NCBI GenBank assembly: GCA_937773465.1
Contig: CALJVK010000006.1
Coordinates: 1 to 50,551, forward strand
Length of the DNA stretch: 50,551 nucleotides
Direction of reading: 5' to 3'
From: an uncultured Flavobacteriaceae bacterium
GTDB taxonomy: Bacteria; Bacteroidota; Bacteroidia; Flavobacteriales; Flavobacteriaceae
Below are positions 27,170-38,375 of the stretch, piece after piece. Numbering within the stretch: the stretch's first letter is position 1; the number at the start of each line of letters is the position of its first letter. A model generated the notes under the pieces. It searched no databases, was not told where the DNA came from, and was given only the letters and a program-made list of their open reading frames with translations. The position numbers and the translations under genes are program-made.

Positions 27170-28320
27170 ATGGCAAAAGAATTTGTTAAAATATTTGATA
27201 CTACATTAAGAGATGGCGAACAAGTTCCAGGATGTAAATTAAATACTTCTCAAAAACTAGTTATAGCCAAAAGACTAGATGATTTTAGGAGTTGATGTTA
27301 TTGAAGCAGGATTTCCGGTTTCTAGCCCTGGGGATTTTAAATCTGTTGTAGAAATTTCAAAAATTGTACAAAACGCTACAGTATGTGGACTTACTAGAGC
27401 TGTTAAAAACGATATTAAAGTTGCAGCAGAATGCTTTAAAAATGCTAAAATCCCTAGAATTCACACTGGAATTGGTACGTCTGATTCACATATTAAATAT
27501 AAATTTAAATCAACCAGAGAAAAAATTATGGAGAATGGATTCAAGCAGTTAAGTATGCTAAAACATTTGTGGAAGATGTAGAGTTTTATGCTGAAGATGC
27601 TGGAAGAACTGACAATGAATTTTTAGCTAAAGTTTGTGAAAAAATGATTGAAGCAGGAGCTACTGTTCTAAATATTCCAGATACAACTGGATATTGTTTA
27701 CCTGAAGAATATGGTGAAAAAATCAAATATTTAATAGAAAATGTAAAAAACATTCACAAAGCTATCATTTCATGTCATTGTCATAACGATTTAGGTTTAG
27801 CAACTGCAAATTCAATTGCTGGAGTCATTAATGGAGCTAGACAAATTGAATGTACAATAAATGGAATTGGTGAAAGAGCTGGAAACACTTCACTTGAAGA
27901 AGTAGTAATGATTATGAGACAACATCCTAAATTAAATTTGATACTAATATAAATTCAAAACTTTTATACGATACAAGTCAAATTAGTTTCTGAAAGTATG
28001 GCAATGCCTGTTCAACCTAACAAAGCAATTGTTGGTGCAAATGCTTTTGCTCATAGTTCAGGAATTCACCAAGATGGTGTCATAAAAAATAGAGAAACTT
28101 ATGAAATTATTAATCCCTTTGATGTTGGTGTTAATGAATCTGCAATAGTTCTTACTGCTAGAAGTGGAAGAGCTGCATTAGCTTACAGAGCAAAAAATAT
28201 TGGTTTTGAATTAACAAAAATGAATTAGATATTGTATATCCTGAATTTTTAAAATTCGCTGACATTAGAAAAGAAGTTACAGATGAAGATATTCCAATAT
28301 TATTAAAAAATCTAATATAA
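27170..28320 (+). CDS. leuA: 2-isopropylmalate synthase, short form, about four frameshifts
   Basis: The first committed step of leucine synthesis: acetyl-CoA plus 2-oxoisovalerate. It starts [20 protein letters not shown]. The frame is then shifted near 27285, 27545, 27945 and 28222. The pieces join to [84 protein letters not shown] and [20 protein letters not shown]. The metal-ligand motifs HCHND and NGIGERAGN are intact. The reconstructed length, about 383 residues, is the short form without the C-terminal leucine-feedback domain. The text ends with LLKNLI at 28320. Error rather than decay is likely, since every block is preserved. Confidence 0.92.
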
Positions 28321-28339
28321 ACATAATTACTTATAAAAT

Positions 28340-29735
28340 ATGAATAAAACATTATTTGATAAAGTTTGGGATTCTCATGTAGTTCATAAAATTAATAATG
28401 GTCCTGATGTTTTATTTATTGATAGACACATGGTTCATGAAGTTACAAGTCCAGTTGCTTTTTTAGGTTTAAAAAACAGAAATGTAAATGTTTTATTTCC
28501 TGAAAAAACTTTTGCAACAGCAGATCATAATACTCCAACAATAAATCAACACTTACCTGTTAAAGATCCTTTATCAGCTAATCAATTAAAAGCTTTAGAA
28601 GAAAATTCTGAATTACATGGAATATCTTATTGGGGATTAGGACATGAAAAAAATGGAATTGTTCATGTTGTTGGGCCTGAATATGGAATAACTCAACCTG
28701 GTGCAACAATTGTTTGTGGAGATTCTCATACTTCAACTCATGGAGCCTTTGGAGCCATAGCATTTGGAATTGGAACTTCTGAAGTTGAAATGGTTTTATC
28801 TACTCAATGTATAATGCAGCCAAAGGCTAAAAAAATGAGAATTACTATTGATGGTAAACTTAAGTAAAGGAGTTACACCAAAAGATGTTGCTCTTTTTAT
28901 AATTTCTAAACTTACTACTTCTGGTGCAACTGGATATTTTGTTGAATATGCTGGAAATGTTTTTAAGAAATGAGTATGGAAGGAAGAATGACAGTTTGTA
29001 ATTTAAGTATTGAAATGGGTGCTAGAGGAGGAATGATTGCTCCTGATGAAAAAACTTTTGAATATATTAAAAGATAGAGAATTTACTCCAAAAGGGAAAA
29101 TTGGGATAAAGCAATGAAATATTGGTCAACTCTAAAAAGTGATGAAGATGCTTTTTTGATAAAGAATTATTTTTGATGGAAATAAATTCAACCAATGATA
29201 ACATATGGGACTAACCCTGGGATGGGTATGAGTATTTCAAATGGAATTCCAAATGCTAAAAGTCAAGAAGGAGGAGTAAAAACTTATCTTAAATCTTTAG
29301 AGTACATGAACTACAATGAGGGAGAAAGTATGTTAGGTAAAAAAATTGATTTTGTATTTTTAGGAAGTTGTACAAATGGAAGAATTGAAGATTTTAGAGC
29401 ATTTACAGAAATAGTAAAAGGAAAAAAGAAAGCTCCAAATGTGACAGCATGGCTAGTTCCTGGATCTCATAAAGTTGAAAAAGCCATAAAGGAAGAAGGA
29501 TTATTAACAATTTTAAATGAAGCTGGATTTGAATTAAGAGAACCAGGATGTTCAGCATGTTTGGCTATGAATGATGATAAAATTCCACCTGGTAAATATG
29601 CAGTAAGCACATCAAATAGAAATTTTGAAGGTAGACAAGGTCCTGGATCAAGAACTTTACTTGCAAGCCCGTTAGTTGCTGCTGCTGCTGCTATTACTGG
29701 AAAGATAACTGACCCTAGAACATTATTTAATTTAA
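28340..29735 (+). CDS. leuC: 3-isopropylmalate dehydratase large subunit, frameshifted
   Basis: The aconitase-family large subunit with a [4Fe-4S] cluster. It opens [18 protein letters not shown], then [13 protein letters not shown] and [24 protein letters not shown] text at about 28700-28790. From about 28862 to 29195 the frame changes several times ([39 protein letters not shown]). The intact C-terminal half holds the cluster cysteines in [15 protein letters not shown] and [14 protein letters not shown]. The last codons (TDPRTLFN) run without a stop into the leuD ATG in the same frame. I place the end at about 29735 on the assumption of one more indel. It acts with LeuD. Confidence 0.9.
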
Positions 29736-29737
29736 TT

Positions 29738-30335
29738 ATGGCATACGATAAATTTACAATACTTAGAAAGTACTGCTGTTCCTCTTACCAATTGAAAATA
29801 TTGATACTGATCAAATTATTCCTGCTAGATTTTTAAAAGCAACTGAAAGAATTGGTTTTGGAGATAATTTATTTAGAGATTGGCGTTATGACTCTGATAA
29901 TATCCCAAAAAAAGATTTTGTATTAAATAACTCAACATTTAATGGTAAAATATTAGTTGGAGGTAAAAACTTTGGATCTGGATCATCAAGAGAACATGCA
30001 GCATGGGCTATTTATGATTATGGTTTTAGATGTGTTGTCTCAAGTTTTTTTGCAGATATTTTTAGAAATAATTGTTTAAATATTGGAGTTCTTACCAGTT
30101 CAAGTTTCTCCAGAATTTTTAGAAGAAATTTTTAATAATATTTATGAAAACCCTAAAACTAAATTAAATATAGATTTAATGAACAAATTATTACAATACT
30201 AGAACTAGATATTTCAGAATCTTTTGAAATAAATGAATATAAAAAAGAAAATATGCTAAATGGATATGATGATATTGATTATTTAATGAATATAAAAGAT
30301 TCAATTAAAAATTTGCTAAAAAAACTCCCTTTTAA
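29738..30335 (+). CDS. leuD: 3-isopropylmalate dehydratase small subunit, frameshifted
   Basis: Starts [10 protein letters not shown]. It is broken near 29770 and continues [28 protein letters not shown] text. The middle [24 protein letters not shown] is the LeuD signature, followed by [18 protein letters not shown]. Another shift near 30090 leads to [15 protein letters not shown]. The C-terminus ([20 protein letters not shown]) is intact in a further frame, with the stop near 30333. About 198 residues when joined, normal for the family. Partner of LeuC. Confidence 0.88.
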
Positions 30336-30351
30336 ATTAATTTTTAAAAAA

Positions 30352-31862
30352 ATGAAGAAAAGACAGTTGAAATAATGGATACTACTCTAAGAGATGGAGA
30401 ACAAACTTCAGGAATGTCATTTTCAGCATCTGAAAAATTAACTATTGCTAAATTATTAATTGAGGAGTTAAAAGTTGATAGAATTGAAGTTGCATCAGCA
30501 AGAGTTTCAAAAGGAGAATTTGAATGCAGTTAAAAATATTACAAATTGGGCAAAGAAAAAAAGTTATTTAAATAAAATTGAAATATTAACATTTCTTAGA
30601 TAATGGTATTTCTTTGAATGGTTATTGAAAACTGGTGCTAAAGTTCAAAATCTTACTAACTAAAGGATCTTTAAATCATTTAACGCATCAAATAAAAAAA
30701 ACTCCAAAAGAACATTTTAATGAGATTTAAATCAGTTAATTAGGCAGAAATAAAGGAATTAGCACTAATGTTTATTTAGAAGATTGGAGTAATGGTATGA
30801 AAAATTCTAAAGATTATGTATTTGAATATTTAGATTTCTTAACGAACAACCTATAGAAAGAATTTTACTTACCTGATACATTAGGAATATTAAGTCCAAT
30901 GAAACATTTAATTACATTTCTGAAATCAAAAAAATATCCTAAAACACATTTTGATTTTCATGCACATAACGATTATGATTTAAGTGTTTCTAATGTAATA
31001 GAAAGTTTAAAAGCTGGATGTCAAGGATTACACTTAACTGTAAATGGCATGGGAGAAAGAGCTGGAAATGCACCAATGGCTAGTGTAGCTGCAGTCATAA
31101 GAGATTTTTTACCAGAATATTGAAATTAATTTAAAAGAAAAATCTTTGTATAAAGTTAGTAAACTAGTTTCAACATTTACAGGATTTAGAATACCAGCTA
31201 ATAAACCGATTGTTGGAGAAAATGTTTTTACACAAACAGCAGGAATTCATGCAGATGGAGATAGTAAAAAAAATCTTTATTTCAATGACTTACTTCCTGA
31301 AAGATTTGGAAGAAAAAGAAAATATGCATTAGGAAAAACATCAGGAAAAGCAAATATTAAAAATAATTTACAAGAACTTAGGACTTACTTTAAATGATGA
31401 AGATTTAAAAAAGGTTACAAAAGAATAATTGAACTTAGGGGATAAAAAAGAAAAAGTTACAGTTGAAGATCTACCTTATATAATTTCAGACGTAATAAAT
31501 AGTGCAGATTTAAAAATAAAATAATAATTGAATCTTACCTACTTAACCATAAAAAAGGTGAAACCCTTCGGCTGAAGTAGAAATAGAAATAAATGGTAGA
31601 ATTATTTGAAAAAGGATCAGGTGATGGTCAATTTGATGCTTTTATTAATGCAATAAAAAAAATATATTCAATAAATAAATTCATTCTTCCTGAATTAATA
31701 GATTATTCTGTAACTATTCCACCTGGAAGTAATTCTGATGCTCTGTGCGAAACATCTATTACATGGAAAAATAATAAAAAAGAATTTATAACAAGAGGAT
31801 TAGACTCAGATCAGACAGTTTCTGCAATAAAGGCAACAGAAAAAATGCTAAATATTATATAA
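30352..31862 (+). CDS. Second isopropylmalate/citramalate synthase-like protein with regulatory domain, heavily frameshifted
   Basis: A LeuA/CimA-like acyltransferase. The N-terminus ([20 protein letters not shown]) differs from leuA in the TSG motif found in citramalate-type enzymes. Many indels separate [55 protein letters not shown] and [19 protein letters not shown] (metal ligands), [15 protein letters not shown], then the C-terminal LeuA-dimer regulatory domain ([50 protein letters not shown]). It sits between leuD and leuB, an order I recall in other Bacteroidota. Likely (R)-citramalate synthase for isoleucine, or a regulated second isopropylmalate synthase. The true start is uncertain (30352, or the ATG near 30374). 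Confidence 0.82.
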
Positions 31863-32936
31863 ATGATGGAATTAAATATAGCTTTATTAGCTGGAGACGG
31901 AATAGGACCAGAAGTAATTGAACAGGCAGTTAAAGTTTCTAGATGCAATTGCGAAGAAATTTAATCATGATATAAATTGGATACATGCAATAACAGGAGC
32001 AGATGCAATAGATAAAGTTGGTGAACCCTACCCGAAAGAAACACATGAAATTTGTATGAAATCTGATGCAATTTTATTTGGAGCTATCGGACATCCAAGA
32101 TTTGACAATGATCCAAGTGCTAAAGTTAGACCAGAACAAGGGCTTTTAAAAATGAGAAAAAAATTAGGATTATTTGCTAATGTAAGACCAACTTTTACAT
32201 TTCCGTCTCTTAATTGACAAATCTCCTTTAAAAAAAGAAAGAATTGAAGGAACTAGATTTAGTTTTTTAAGAGAATTAACAGGTGGTATTTATTTTGGAG
32301 AAAGAGGAAGAAAAGATAATGGAAATACCGCATTTGACACATGTACTTATACAAGAAATGAAATAGAAAGATTAGCTAAAAAAGGTTTTGAATTAGCTAT
32401 GAAAAGATCAAAAAAATTATGTTGTGTCGACAAAGCAAATGTACTAGAATCATCAAGACTATGGAGAGAAACTGTACAGTCATATGGAAAAAGATTATCC
32501 TGAAGTTAAAGTATAGTTATGAGTTTGTAGATGCTGTGGCAATGAGACTAGTTCAATGGCCTAATTCATATGATGTATTAATTACTGAAAATTTATTTGG
32601 AGATATCTTAACTGATGAAGCATCTGTTATTTCTGGTTCCATGGGATTAATGCCATCAGCATCTGTAGGATCAAAAACATCACTTTATGAACCAATTCAC
32701 GGATCATATCCTCAAGCTAGCAGGGAAAAATATAGCAAATCCATTAGCTACAATTTTATCTGCTGCAATGATGTTTGAAGACGCATTTAATCTAAAAGAA
32801 GAAGCTGACTTAATTAGAAGAGTTGTAGATTCATCCCTTGAAAAATCAATTGTAACTGAAGATTTAGCAGACGGTAATAAAGCGTTATACAACAAGTGAA
32901 GTTGGGGATTGGTTAGCTAAAGAAATTATGTCATAA
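31863..32936 (+). CDS. leuB: 3-isopropylmalate dehydrogenase, frameshifted
   Basis: Oxidative decarboxylation step of leucine synthesis. The N-terminus [20 protein letters not shown] is in frame. Shifts near 31940, 32215, 32495, 32720 and 32895 separate [98 protein letters not shown] and [12 protein letters not shown]. The substrate arginines and the metal aspartates ([11 protein letters not shown]) are visible. It ends WLAKEIMS at 32936. A strong terminator follows directly. Confidence 0.92.
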
Positions 32937-32966
32937 AAAAAAGCATCTTTTTCAAGATGCTTTTTT
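32937..32966. terminator. Bidirectional terminator between leuB and rpsA
   Basis: AAAAAAGCATCTT (32937-32949) and AAGATGCTTTTTT (32954-32966) form a 13-base-pair perfect stem with a four-base loop. Both strands have a U run after the stem, so it can end the leucine operon (+) and the rpsA operon (-). Confidence 0.92.
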
Positions 32967-32984
32967 AGATATTATAGAAAAAAA

Positions 32985-34960
32985 TTATTTTTTCTTTTTT
33001 CATCATCAACCATTTTCTTTTTCAAGATCAGCTAAAACATCTAAATCCCCTAAAGTAGATTTGTCTGAATCTTTAACATTAACTTTTTTCAATGACTCTT
33101 TAACATTTTTCTTTTCTTCGTCATTAAATAAGAACAGTATGAGACATTACAACTCTTTTAAAGTCTTTATTATATTCAATAACTTTAAATTCAGAAGTAT
33201 CGCCTTTCTTTAACTTATTACCATCCTCTTTAACAAGATGTCTATTAGGAACAAAAGCTGTTACATCATCATTAAAAACAATAGTAGCACCTTTGTCATT
33301 TGAGTCTGAAATAGTTGCGTTATGCGAAGTTCCTTCAGCAAATGTTTTATCATAGACATCCCAAGGATTATCCATAGTTTGCTTATGACCTAAGCTTAAT
33401 TTTCTAGCTTCAGAATCTAATTCTAATACAATAACATCAATTTTATCAGCTGTTGAAAATAATTCAGAAGGATGTTTAACCTTTACAGTCCATGATAAAT
33501 CTGAAATATAAACTAGACCATCTATTCCTTCTTCAAGCTCAACAAAGATTCCGAAATTTGTAAAATTTCTAACAATTCCAGAATGCTTAGAACCTACAGG
33601 ATATTTTGTAGTTATATCTGTCCAAGGATCTGAGGTAAGTTGTTTTATACCTAGTGACATTTTTCTTTCTTCTCTATCTAATGTTAAAACAACTGCCTCA
33701 ACCTCATCCCCTACTTTAACAAAATCTTGAGCTGAACGTAAATGAGTAGACCATGACATTTCAGAAACATGAACTAAACCTTCAACACCATCAACAACTT
33801 CAACAAAAGCACCATAATCAGCTAGAACTGAAACTTTACCTTTTACTTTATCACCTTCTTTTAGTTTTGTATCTAAAGATTCCCAAGGATGAGCACTTAA
33901 TTGCTTAACACCTAATTGAATTCTTGATTTATCATCATCAAAATCTAAAATAACAACATTTAGTTTTTGATCTAACTCTAATATTTCACTAGGATGATTA
34001 ATTCTATTCCATGATAAATCAGTAATATGAATTAAACCATCTACACCACCTAAATCAATAAACACACCATAAGTAGTTATGTTTTTAACTAGTACCCTCA
34101 AGAACTTGACCTTTTTCTAATTGACCAATTATTTCTTTCTTTCTGTAATTCAATATCAGCTTCAATTAAGTGCTTTGTGAGAAACAACAACATTTTTGAA
34201 TTCATGATTAATCTTAACAACTTTGAATTCCATATTTTTGTTAACATACTGATCATAATCTCTAATTGGTTTAACATCAATTTGTGATCCAGGAAGGAAA
34301 GCTTCTAAACCAAAAACATCAACGATCATTCCACCTTTAGTTCTACATTTTACAAAACCTGTAACAACAGTAGATTGATCGTGAGCGTCATTCACTCTAT
34401 CCCAAGCTTTTATAGTTCTTGCTTTTCTATGAGAAAGATACTAATTGACCTGTTTTATCTTCTTGAACATCAACTAAAACCTCAACTTTATCACCAACTT
34501 TTAAATCAGGATTATATCTAAATTCATTTAATGAAATAACACCCTCAGATTTAGCGTTAATATCAATTATAGCTTCTCTATCTGTTAAACTAATTATGGT
34601 ACCTTCAATAACACTTTCATTATAAGTATCAACAAAATTCTCTTCAACTAATTTTTCAAATTCAGATAATTTATCATCTTCAATTGTTTCAATTCCTTCT
34701 TCAAATATATTCCCAATCAAAATCTTTTAAAAATTCTTCTGGTGTTGGTTCATTTGTTGAATTTTCTTCAATATTAGTTTCAACAACTTCATTGTCTAAA
34801 GTTTCTTCAACAACTTCGTTAGCTAAAGTCTCAACACTTCAACAATTTCTTTTTCAATTTTTACTTTCTTTGTGGATTTTGCTGGAGCTTTCGACTTTAC
34901 AGCTTTAGTAGTTTTTTTAACAGCTTTTTTAGGTTTACTGTCCTTTTTTTCTTCTGGCAT
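32985..34960 (-). CDS. rpsA: 30S ribosomal protein S1, frameshifted
   Basis: S1 binds mRNA on the small ribosomal subunit. It starts MPEEKKDSKPKKAVKKTTKA (34960), a lysine/alanine-rich N-terminal extension typical of Bacteroidota. Shifts near 34840, 34720, 34430, 34390-34400, 34100-34165 and 33125 separate S1 repeats such as EGTIISLTDREAIIDINAK, GGMIVDVFGLEAFLPGSQID, TTYGVFIDLGGVDGLIHITD, LADYGAFVEVVDGVEGLVHV and FTNFGIFVELEEGIDGLVYI, plus a sixth degenerate repeat with AFVPNRHLVKEDG. About 650 residues in total, six S1 domains. The final tail (TLGDLDVLADLEKE) is again shifted, so the end (about 32985) is approximate. As an essential protein it is unlikely to be truly broken. Confidence 0.92.
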
Positions 34961-35030
34961 ACTGAAAATTTGTATTCTAATTTAGTTATAGATTAAAGGA
35001 ATAAATTAGAAGAATTAATAATAATTAAAC

Positions 35031-35063
35031 CCTTTTAACTATCTATACCAACCTGTTAAAAGG
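35031..35063 (-). promoter_or_regulatory. Hairpin in the cmk-rpsA intergenic leader
   Basis: CCTTTTAAC (35031-35039) and GTTAAAAGG (35055-35063) form a nine-base-pair perfect stem with a 15-base loop, 70 bases upstream of the rpsA start on its coding strand. The tract after it is A/T mixed rather than a clean U run. It could be a leaky terminator of cmk or an rpsA leader element. Confidence 0.5.
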
Positions 35064-35083
35064 ATTGCGAAAATAACTTCAAT

Positions 35084-35802
35084 TTATTGATAAAACAAAT
35101 AATCTATAAATTTTTTGAAATTAAAGGATTTATATATGAAAGTAACTGTATTTCTAAGTTCGTCTAAAGTTGAATTATCAGTATTAATTAAAATAGCATC
35201 ATTAGCTTTTTTCAAAGGTGAATGTTTCCTGTTAGTATCTTGATTATCTCTTAGCTTTATATTATCAAAAACCTGATCGTAAGTAATATTTCTATCAACC
35301 AAAAACAACTCATCAAAACGCCTTTTAGCTCTTAGTTCAGTTGTTGCTTCAAGGAAAAATTTTAATTCAGCATTAGGAAATACAACTGTACCAATATCAC
35401 GACCATCCATTATAACACCTTTATTATTTCCAAAAGATGTTGAACTCTTACCATTTGTTTTCTTAACTCATCGACAGTTGCAATTTCACTAACTAAGTTT
35501 GAAACTTCCAATGATCTAATTTTACTTTCATATGGAACTCCGTTTAAATGAACTTCGAAATTATTATTTTCTGGATTATTTCTAAAATCAATAGAAATAT
35601 TAGGAATATCATTAATCAATTTAAATTTATCAAAATGAGTTTTGAAATATATTTTTTTTGAATTGCATAAAAGGTTAATGCTCTGTACATAGCCCCAGAA
35701 TCAATATATATGTAATTTAATTTTTTAGCATATTCTCTTTGCTAATGTACTTTTACCTGTCGATGATGTGCCATCAATTGCTATTATAATTCTATTTGAC
35801 AT
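35084..35802 (-). CDS. cmk: Cytidylate kinase, frameshifted
   Basis: Phosphorylates CMP and dCMP. The start [20 protein letters not shown] at 35802 holds the P-loop and overlaps the lon stop by 11 bases. Indels near 35745, 35640 and 35440 separate [56 protein letters not shown], and the catalytic [20 protein letters not shown]. The C-terminus [24 protein letters not shown] is intact. The cmk-rpsA adjacency is conserved across bacteria, including E. coli. Normal length when joined (about 238 residues). Confidence 0.92.
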
Positions 35803-38249
35803 TTAAATATTTATAATTCTTTACATTTTGATTTGTAATGGCAATATCTAAAACTTGTTTCATGTTTGAAACATAATGAAAAGTTAATCCTTTTAAATAA
35901 ATAGAATCAATTTCATCAATATTTTTTTTATTTTCCTTGCACAAAATAATTTCTTTAATTTTCGCTCTTTTAGCTGCCAAAATTTTCTCTTTAATACCTC
36001 CTACTGGCAAAACTTTTCCTCTTAAAGTAATTTCTCCTGTCATAGCTAAATTTGATTTAACTCTTTTTTGAGTTAATAAAGATACTAAAGAAGTTAACAT
36101 TGTTATTCCAGCACTTGGCCCATCTTTTGGAGTTGCTCCTTCTGGTACATGAATATGAATATTATGTTTAGATAGTGTGTTCAGTATCGATAGATAAATC
36201 TTTAGCATTAGATTTAATATATTCTAGAGCTATTGTTGCAGATTCTTTCATCACTTTACCTAAATTTCCAGTAATAGATAAATTTCCTTTTCCTCTAGAA
36301 ATTGCTGATTCAATAAATAAAATATCTCCACCAAATTGAGTCCAGGCTAAGCCTGTTACTACTCCAGCAACTTCATTGTTTTCATATTGATCTTTAGAAA
36401 TTGATACTCCTAAAATTTTATCAATATCATTAGAAGATATTTCTGACGAATAATCTTCTTCTAAAGCTATAGACTTAGCAACATTTCTAATAATTTTTGC
36501 TATTTGTTTTTCCAACCCTCTCACACCTGACTCTCTAGTGTAACCTTCAATGATTTTTTCAGATGATAGTTTATTAATTTTTACAATATTTTTTGATAAA
36601 CCATGTTCTTTAATTTGTTTTGGAATTAAGTGTTTTTTAGCAATTTGATATTTTTCATCAATAGTATAGCCTGAAACATGTACTATTTCCATTCTATCTC
36701 GAAGAGCTGGTTGAACATTAGCAATATTATTAGATGTAGCAAGAAACATAACTTTTGATAAATCAAAACCAGACTCAATAAAATTATCATAAAAAGAGGT
36801 GTTTTGCTCAGGATCTAAAACTTCTAACATTGCAGAAGATGGATCACCTTGATTTCCAACAGAGAGCTTATCGATTTCATCTAAAACAAAAACTGGGTTA
36901 GAGGTTTTAGCTTTTTTTAAACTTTGGATAATTCTTCCAGGCATTGCCCCTATGTAAGTCTTTCTATGCCCTCTAATTTCGGACTCGTCTCTAAGACCGC
37001 CTAAAGATATTCTTACATACTCTCTCCCTAATGCTTCAGCAATTGATTTACCTAAAGAAGTTTTACCAACTCCAGGTGGACCATTAAAACAAAGAATCGG
37101 AGATTTCATGTCATTTCTTAACTTTAAAACTGCTATATGTTCAATAATTCTTTTTTTGACATCTTTCAACCCATAATGATCTCTGTCTAAAATTTTAGTT
37201 GCTCTTTTTAGATCAAAATTATCTTTTGAAAATTCATTCCAAGGAAGCTCTAAATAAGTGTCTAAATAATTTCTTTGAATAGAATACTCTGCAACTTGAG
37301 GATTCATTCGTTGAAGTTTAGATAATTCTTTTTTAAAGTGATCATTAATATCTTTTGACCACTTTTTTTTAGTAGACTTGATTCTCATTTCATTAACTTC
37401 CTCATCATAAGAAACTCCACCTAATTCTTCTTGAATTGTCTTTAATTGCTGGTGTAAAAAATATTCTCTTTGTTGTTGATCTAAATCTGATCTTACTTTA
37501 GATTGAATATCGTTTTTTAATGAAAGTCTTTGTAATTCAACATTCATTTGTTTTAAACACATTAATGCTCTTTTTTTTAAATCACTTGTGTTTAATATTT
37601 TATACTTTTCCTCAACAGATAAATTCATGTTAGAACACACAAAATTTACCAAGAAGGAATCACTTTGAATATTTTTAATTGCAAAAGAAGCTTCACTTGG
37701 GATATTTGGGTTTTCTTCAATAATTTTAAGAGCAATATCAGTGATAGAATCAATAGTTGCTTTAAATTCTTTGTTGTTTTTTTCTGGTTTTAATTCAACT
37801 ATTTCTTTTACACTAGCAGTAATATATGGTTCTTCAGAAATGATTTGTTCAATTGAAAACCTTTTCTTTCCTTGAATTATAACAGTAACATTACCGTCTG
37901 GCATTTTTAAAACTCTTAATATTTTAGCTACAGTTCCAGTTGAATGAATATCATTTAAAGTGGGTAACTGTACTTTTGAATCAATTTGAGAAACAACACC
38001 GATCAATTTATCCTTAGTATTGGAATCCTTAATCAATTTAATCGATTTGTCTCTGGATGCAGTAATTGGGATCACTACACCAGGGAACAAAACTGTATTT
38101 TTTAAAGGTAAAATCGGTAGTTTTTCAGGAAGTGATTCTTTTGAAATAGCTTCTTCATCATCAGATGTCATTAATGGAATTAAATCTGAATCTTCATCGA
38201 GATTTTGCAATGACATTAAGTCAAGGTTTAGTATTTTAGTTTTGGACAT
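35792..38249 (-). CDS. lon: ATP-dependent Lon protease, one frameshift
   Basis: A hexameric AAA+ protease that degrades unfolded proteins. The N-terminal substrate-binding domain ([20 protein letters not shown]) precedes the ATPase: Walker [19 protein letters not shown], Walker [14 protein letters not shown], then [14 protein letters not shown] and [12 protein letters not shown]. The protease domain has the catalytic serine in [12 protein letters not shown] and the lysine in [13 protein letters not shown]. One indel near 36175 (STEH region) separates the two halves, and joining gives about 818 residues, normal for Lon. I choose the ATG at 38249 ([14 protein letters not shown]) over a TTG three codons upstream. 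The stop overlaps cmk by 11 bases, so cmk and rpsA may share its transcript. Confidence 0.95.
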
Positions 38250-38261
38250 AATTAACAATTA

Positions 38262-38274
38262 GGTCAATGTGTCA
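38262..38274. promoter_or_regulatory. TGACACA-type near-palindrome in the lon leader
   Basis: Read in the lon direction the site is TGACACATTGACC, 13 bases upstream of the lon ATG. It matches the dnaK upstream palindrome (TGACACAGTGTCA in the same orientation) at ten of 13 positions. It would sit within the 5' leader predicted from the promoter at 38295-38323. Confidence 0.35.
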
Positions 38275-38294
38275 TGTTGAGGGTTAGTAGAATT

Positions 38295-38323
38295 AAAAGC
38301 TACCAGGTTAAATGGATGGTCAA
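38295..38323 (-). promoter_or_regulatory. Probable promoter of lon
   Basis: On the minus strand TTG (38321-38323), an 18-base spacer and TAGCTTTT (38295-38302) match the TTG-N18-TAnnTTTG promoter except the final G. It predicts a leader of about 40 bases before the lon ATG. Confidence 0.5.
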
Positions 38324-38375
38324 CAAAAAACATTTCTTTAATTCATTAATATTTCAAGTTTCATGCCATAAAGGT

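Noticed and set aside
29195..29836. In-frame fusion of leuC and leuD
   Set aside because: The frame passes from the LeuC end into the LeuD start without a stop, but LeuD is itself shifted a few codons later and the area is full of indels, so a lost stop through error is simpler than a real fusion.
27170..32936. Leucine auxotrophy through operon decay
   Set aside because: All active-site blocks of five genes survive and essential genes nearby are equally broken, so error is the better explanation.
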